DNA of 50,525 nt from Bacteroidota bacterium (GTDB lineage Bacteria; Bacteroidota; Bacteroidia; B-17B0; Aurantibacillaceae): contig JAUXTT010000028.1 of the NCBI GenBank assembly GCA_030684395.1, forward strand, positions 1-50,525, written 5' to 3'. The notes under the pieces were generated by a model. It made no database searches. It saw only the letters and a program-made list of their open reading frames with translations, and had not been told where the DNA came from. Position numbers and translations under genes: made by a program. Numbering within the stretch: position 1 is the stretch's first letter; the number at the start of each line of letters is the position of its first letter. Shown one piece after another: positions 48,113 to 50,525 of this stretch.

Positions 48113-49300
48113 TTACTTGATGATCTCAGTTACCTGACCAGCACCTACAGTACGTCCACCTTCGCGGATAGCGAAACGTAAACCTTTGTCCATAGCTACC
48201 GGAGCGATCAATTTAACAGTAATTGTTACGTTATCACCTGGCATAACCATTTCGCGTCCTGCTTCAAGTTCAATTTCTCCTGTTACGTCAGTTGTACGTA
48301 AGTAGAATTGAGGACGGTATTTGTTATGAAATGGAGTATGACGTCCACCCTCTTCTTTTTTCAAGATATAAACCTCAGCTTTGAAATCAGTGTGAGCTTT
48401 AATTGAACCTGGTTTTACGATAACCATACCACGACGGATATCTTTTTTATCGATACCACGTAATAATAAACCTACGTTATCTCCAGCCTCACCGTAATCC
48501 AAAATTTTACGGAACATCTCAACACCTGTTACAGTAGAAGTTAATTTCTCTTCCTGCATACCCATGATGTCAACAGTATCACCAGAGTTGATTACACCAG
48601 TTTCGATACGACCTGTTGCTACAGTACCACGACCTGTGATAGTGAACACGTCTTCAACCGGCATCAAGAATGGTTTTTCTTTTTCACGTGGAGGAATTGG
48701 AATATAAGCATCAACAGCGTCCATTAATTCCATAATTTTTGGAACCCATTTAGCGTCTTTGTTTAATCCACCTAAAGCAGAACCCTGGATGATTGGAGTG
48801 TTATCACCATCAAACTTGTAGAATGATAATAATTCACGGATTTCCATTTCAACTAGTTCTAATAACTCAGGATCTTCCACCATATCCACTTTGTTCATGA
48901 ATACAACGATTTTAGGTACACCAACCTGACGAGCAAGAAGGATATGCTCACGAGTTTGTGGCATAGGACCATCCGTTGCAGCTACAACTAAGATCGCACC
49001 GTCCATTTGAGCAGCACCTGTAACCATGTTCTTAACGTAATCCGCGTGACCCGGACAGTCAACGTGAGCGTAGTGACGGTTTTTAGTAGCATACTCCACG
49101 TGAGAAGTATTGATTGTAATACCACGTTCTTTTTCTTCAGGAGCGTTGTCGATTGAAGAGAAATCACGTACCTCTGCAAAACCTAAATCTGCCAATACAG
49201 CAGTAATCGCAGCAGTTAATGTAGTTTTACCGTGATCAACGTGACCAATAGTTCCAATGTTAACATGGGGCTTGGAACGGTCGAATTTTTCTTTTGCCAT
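48113..49300 (-). CDS. tuf: Elongation factor Tu
   Basis: This GTPase delivers aminoacyl-tRNA to the ribosome. The 395-residue sequence has the P-loop GHVDHGKT at 19-26, the switch I region with [20 protein letters not shown] with the catalytic His, NKVD for guanine recognition, and domains 2 and 3 with GRIETGVI and [19 protein letters not shown]. It lies downstream of four tRNA genes and upstream of tRNA-Trp. Only one tuf copy is in the window. Confidence 0.98.
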   Translation of the reverse strand: MAKEKFDRSKPHVNIGTIGHVDHGKTTLTAAITAVLADLGFAEVRDFSSIDNAPEEKERGITINTSHVEYATKNRHYAHVDCPGHADYVKNMVTGAAQMDGAILVVAATDGPMPQTREHILLARQVGVPKIVVFMNKVDMVEDPELLELVEMEIRELLSFYKFDGDNTPIIQGSALGGLNKDAKWVPKIMELMDAVDAYIPIPPREKEKPFLMPVEDVFTITGRGTVATGRIETGVINSGDTVDIMGMQEEKLTSTVTGVEMFRKILDYGEAGDNVGLLLRGIDKKDIRRGMVIVKPGSIKAHTDFKAEVYILKKEEGGRHTPFHNKYRPQFYLRTTDVTGEIELEAGREMVMPGDNVTITVKLIAPVAMDKGLRFAIREGGRTVGAGQVTEIIK

Positions 49301-49383
49301 AGCTTATTTGTTTTTTTTGTTGTTTGTTACTTATTTATTTATTTTTCTTAAGTCTTAATTAGTGTAGGTTTCAATTTTTTAAG

Positions 49384-49478
49384 AGCTATCGGGAGAACTG
49401 CCAACTTCTCAATGTTTTAGAGCTGTTGAGCCGGTCCCGATAGCTATCGGGAGAACTGCCAACTTCTCAATGTTTTAG

Positions 49479-49489
<11 letters not shown>
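49384..49489 (-). repeat. Two tandem tRNA-Thr 3'-end copies carrying the 18-bp palindrome
   Basis: A 48-bp sequence occurs twice, at 49384-49431 and 49442-49489, with a 58-bp period. The right copy ends inside the real tRNA-Thr(GGT) acceptor. The unit has the tRNA-Thr acceptor end (GAGCTGTTGAGC), then CGG, the palindrome TCCCGATAGCTATCGGGA (complete at 49435-49452, only its right part at 49384-49394), then the T-arm word GAACTGCC and unrelated AACTTCTCAATG. The palindrome again replaces ATT of the T-loop. These copies lie between tRNA-Thr and tuf. Confidence 0.88.
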
Positions 49490-49550
<61 letters not shown>

Positions 49551-49624
49551 TTAATTCTGTTCGCGTTTTTCAGATTTTAAAACCTACTTTTATCTTGCAA
49601 AGAACGTATTCAACTCTTTTCAGC

Positions 49625-49654
49625 ACAAAAAGTCCCTCATTTTTTGGGGACTTT
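49625..49654 (-). terminator. Terminator between tRNA-Gly and tRNA-Thr(GGT)
   Basis: AAAGTCCC (49629-49636) pairs with GGGACTTT (49647-49654). On the minus strand the stem is followed by TTGTG after the T-rich arm (GGGACTTTTTGTG). It probably ends the Thr-Tyr-Gly tRNA transcript, so tRNA-Thr(GGT)-tuf may have its own promoter, although I found no clear TAnnTTTG there. Confidence 0.7.
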
Positions 49655-49739
49655 CAAAAATCAGCAGGATCGCAAAGCAGGTCCTTCTAAATCTTTGTAC
49701 CACAAAGGGTTATTTTCCAAATCTCACTTATCTCTCGCA

Positions 49740-49769
49740 TTTAAAACGAGCTTTTACACTCGTTTTAAA
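49740..49769. repeat. Inverted repeat after tRNA-Gly
   Basis: TTTAAAACGAG and CTCGTTTTAAA form a perfect 11-bp stem with an 8-nt loop a few bases beyond the tRNA-Gly 3' end. It may be a processing stem or a second terminator. Confidence 0.55.
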
Positions 49770-49774
49770 CTCTG

Positions 49775-49847
49775 AGCAGAAGACGGGTCTCGAACCCGCA
49801 ACCTCCAGCTTGGAAGGCTGGAGCTCTACCAATTGAGCTACTTCTGC
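49775..49847 (-). tRNA. tRNA-Gly (TCC)
   Basis: The 73-nt gene has acceptor GCAGAAG/CTTCTGC, anticodon loop CTTCCAA giving anticodon TCC, and T-loop TTCGAGA. It is third in the tRNA run. Confidence 0.95.
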
Positions 49848-49926
49848 TTGGTATATTATGTACGCTTCCAGATTCCCAAATTTTTGATCTAATACTTAAA
49901 CCAAAATCAAAAAATCCAAAACTCCG

Positions 49927-50007
49927 TGGGGAGAGAAGGATTCGAACCTTCGAAGCTTTCGCAACGGATTTACAGTCCGTCCCATTTGGCCACTCTGGTA
50001 TCTCCCC
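49927..50007 (-). tRNA. tRNA-Tyr (GTA)
   Basis: The 81-nt class II gene has acceptor GGGGAGA/TCTCCCC, anticodon loop CTGTAAA giving anticodon GTA, a long variable arm (GCGAAAGCTTCGAAG region) and T-loop TTCGAAT with discriminator A. Confidence 0.95.
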
Positions 50008-50021
50008 GACAATAAAAAAAG

Positions 50022-50094
50022 AGCCGAAGAAGGGACTCGAACCCCCGACCTACTGATTACAAATCAGTGGCTCTACCAGCTGAGCTACTTCGGC
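50022..50094 (-). tRNA. tRNA-Thr (TGT)
   Basis: The 73-nt gene has acceptor GCCGAAG/CTTCGGC, anticodon stem CTGAT/ATCAG around TTTGTAA giving anticodon TGT, and T-loop TTCGAGT. It is first in the tRNA-tuf transcript. Confidence 0.95.
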
Positions 50095-50144
50095 TTTTTA
50101 CTCTATTTTCTTAAAAGAACGATTCCCTTTTTAAATTGGGAGTG

Positions 50145-50152
50145 CAAAGGTA
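50145..50152 (-). promoter_or_regulatory. -7 box of the tRNA operon (TACCTTTG)
   Basis: On the minus strand TACCTTTG matches TAnnTTTG and lies about 50 bp upstream of tRNA-Thr(TGT). The -33 region has no clear TTG at the usual distance. Confidence 0.65.
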
Positions 50153-50525
50153 ATAAAAGATTTTAATTGTATTCACCCGGAATGCTTTTTTTTCAAGTTT
50201 TTTGAATCTTTTTTTTAACGAATTGAAATTCAAGGGGGATTTTTTGCCGTACTTAAGTTTTTTTGCGGCAGCAAATTTATTCCTTTTTTGATCAACTTGG
50301 GGAAATTCTTTCCAAAAACACAATTTTAATTATTATGCTTTACTAATTATTTGTTGTGATGAGTCTAAAGTTTCACTTCATAACTATTATATCAAAAAAA
50401 ATCTACCTATTCTGTTGCCATCTAAATTTAACCAGAATTTAATGAACAAAGAAATGTTTAAACATTGCGTTTTTTGAGTTTGCATTAAGCAAAGAATTGT
50501 TTAAATTTGAAATGTTCATGATGAT
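50153..50525. other. AT-rich upstream region without a recognised gene
   Basis: This stretch upstream of the tRNA operon promoter is very AT-rich. A 70-codon minus-strand frame at 50111-50323 covers the promoter itself and has a lysine-rich low-complexity product, so I do not count it as a gene. The words TTAAACATT and GTTTAAATT near the right end hint at a divergent promoter beyond the window. Confidence 0.5.

Noticed and set aside
50111-50323. Seventy-codon minus-strand frame rich in Lys and Phe
   Set aside because: It overlaps the -7 box of the tRNA operon, is low in complexity and resembles no family.

Overview
The window comes from a Bacteroidota genome, class Bacteroidia by inference. 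The evidence is two T9SS-type C-terminal sorting domains, promoters of the TTG / TAnnTTTG type, a LytS-like sensor with a Y_Y_Y domain, a LytTR regulator, giant YD-repeat proteins, and an AT-rich background without clear Shine-Dalgarno sites. The genus cannot be told from the sequence.

Layout. Positions 1-8400 are housekeeping and small accessory genes. On the minus strand are ribF with an overlapping LRR-protein gene, a glycine-rich T9SS cargo, a Nudix hydrolase and a Ppx/GppA phosphatase. On the plus strand are fbaB, accD, rpmI and rplT; infC is not next to rpmI. Positions 8651-35135 form an accessory block entirely on the minus strand. A LytTR response regulator (34377-35135, with its own terminator) lies upstream. 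A tightly packed six-gene run (34072 down to 11858, about 22 kb) follows: a 1265-aa repeat adhesin with a T9SS type-B tail, an OmpH/Skp-like protein, a lipoprotein, a 2294-aa TcB/SpvB-like protein, a 252-aa exported protein and a 3169-aa Rhs protein. A 991-aa sensor kinase lies downstream. Positions 35256-36242 are a decay zone with a STAS-like gene, an internally deleted cupin and a transposase fragment.

Positions 36435-50094 are the conserved information-processing cluster, all on the minus strand. In transcription order it reads tRNA-Thr(TGT), tRNA-Tyr, tRNA-Gly, tRNA-Thr(GGT), tuf, tRNA-Trp, secE, nusG, rplK, rplA, rplJ, rplL, rpoB, rpoC, ending in a strong terminator.

The best candidates for undescribed biology are two. 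First, the six-gene run looks like a secreted, possibly two-part YD-repeat cocoon with its own periplasmic helpers and adhesin, bracketed by a LytS/LytTR pair. The 3169-aa Rhs protein carries an insertion of about 550 residues, with a second module after the conserved HLSNV segment. Second, just downstream of tRNA-Trp and tRNA-Thr(GGT) lie partial copies of the tRNA 3' ends in which the same three T-loop bases (AAT) are replaced by the 18-bp palindrome TCCCGATAGCTATCGGGA. Domain calls come from reading the sequence and from memory of families; no database search was run.
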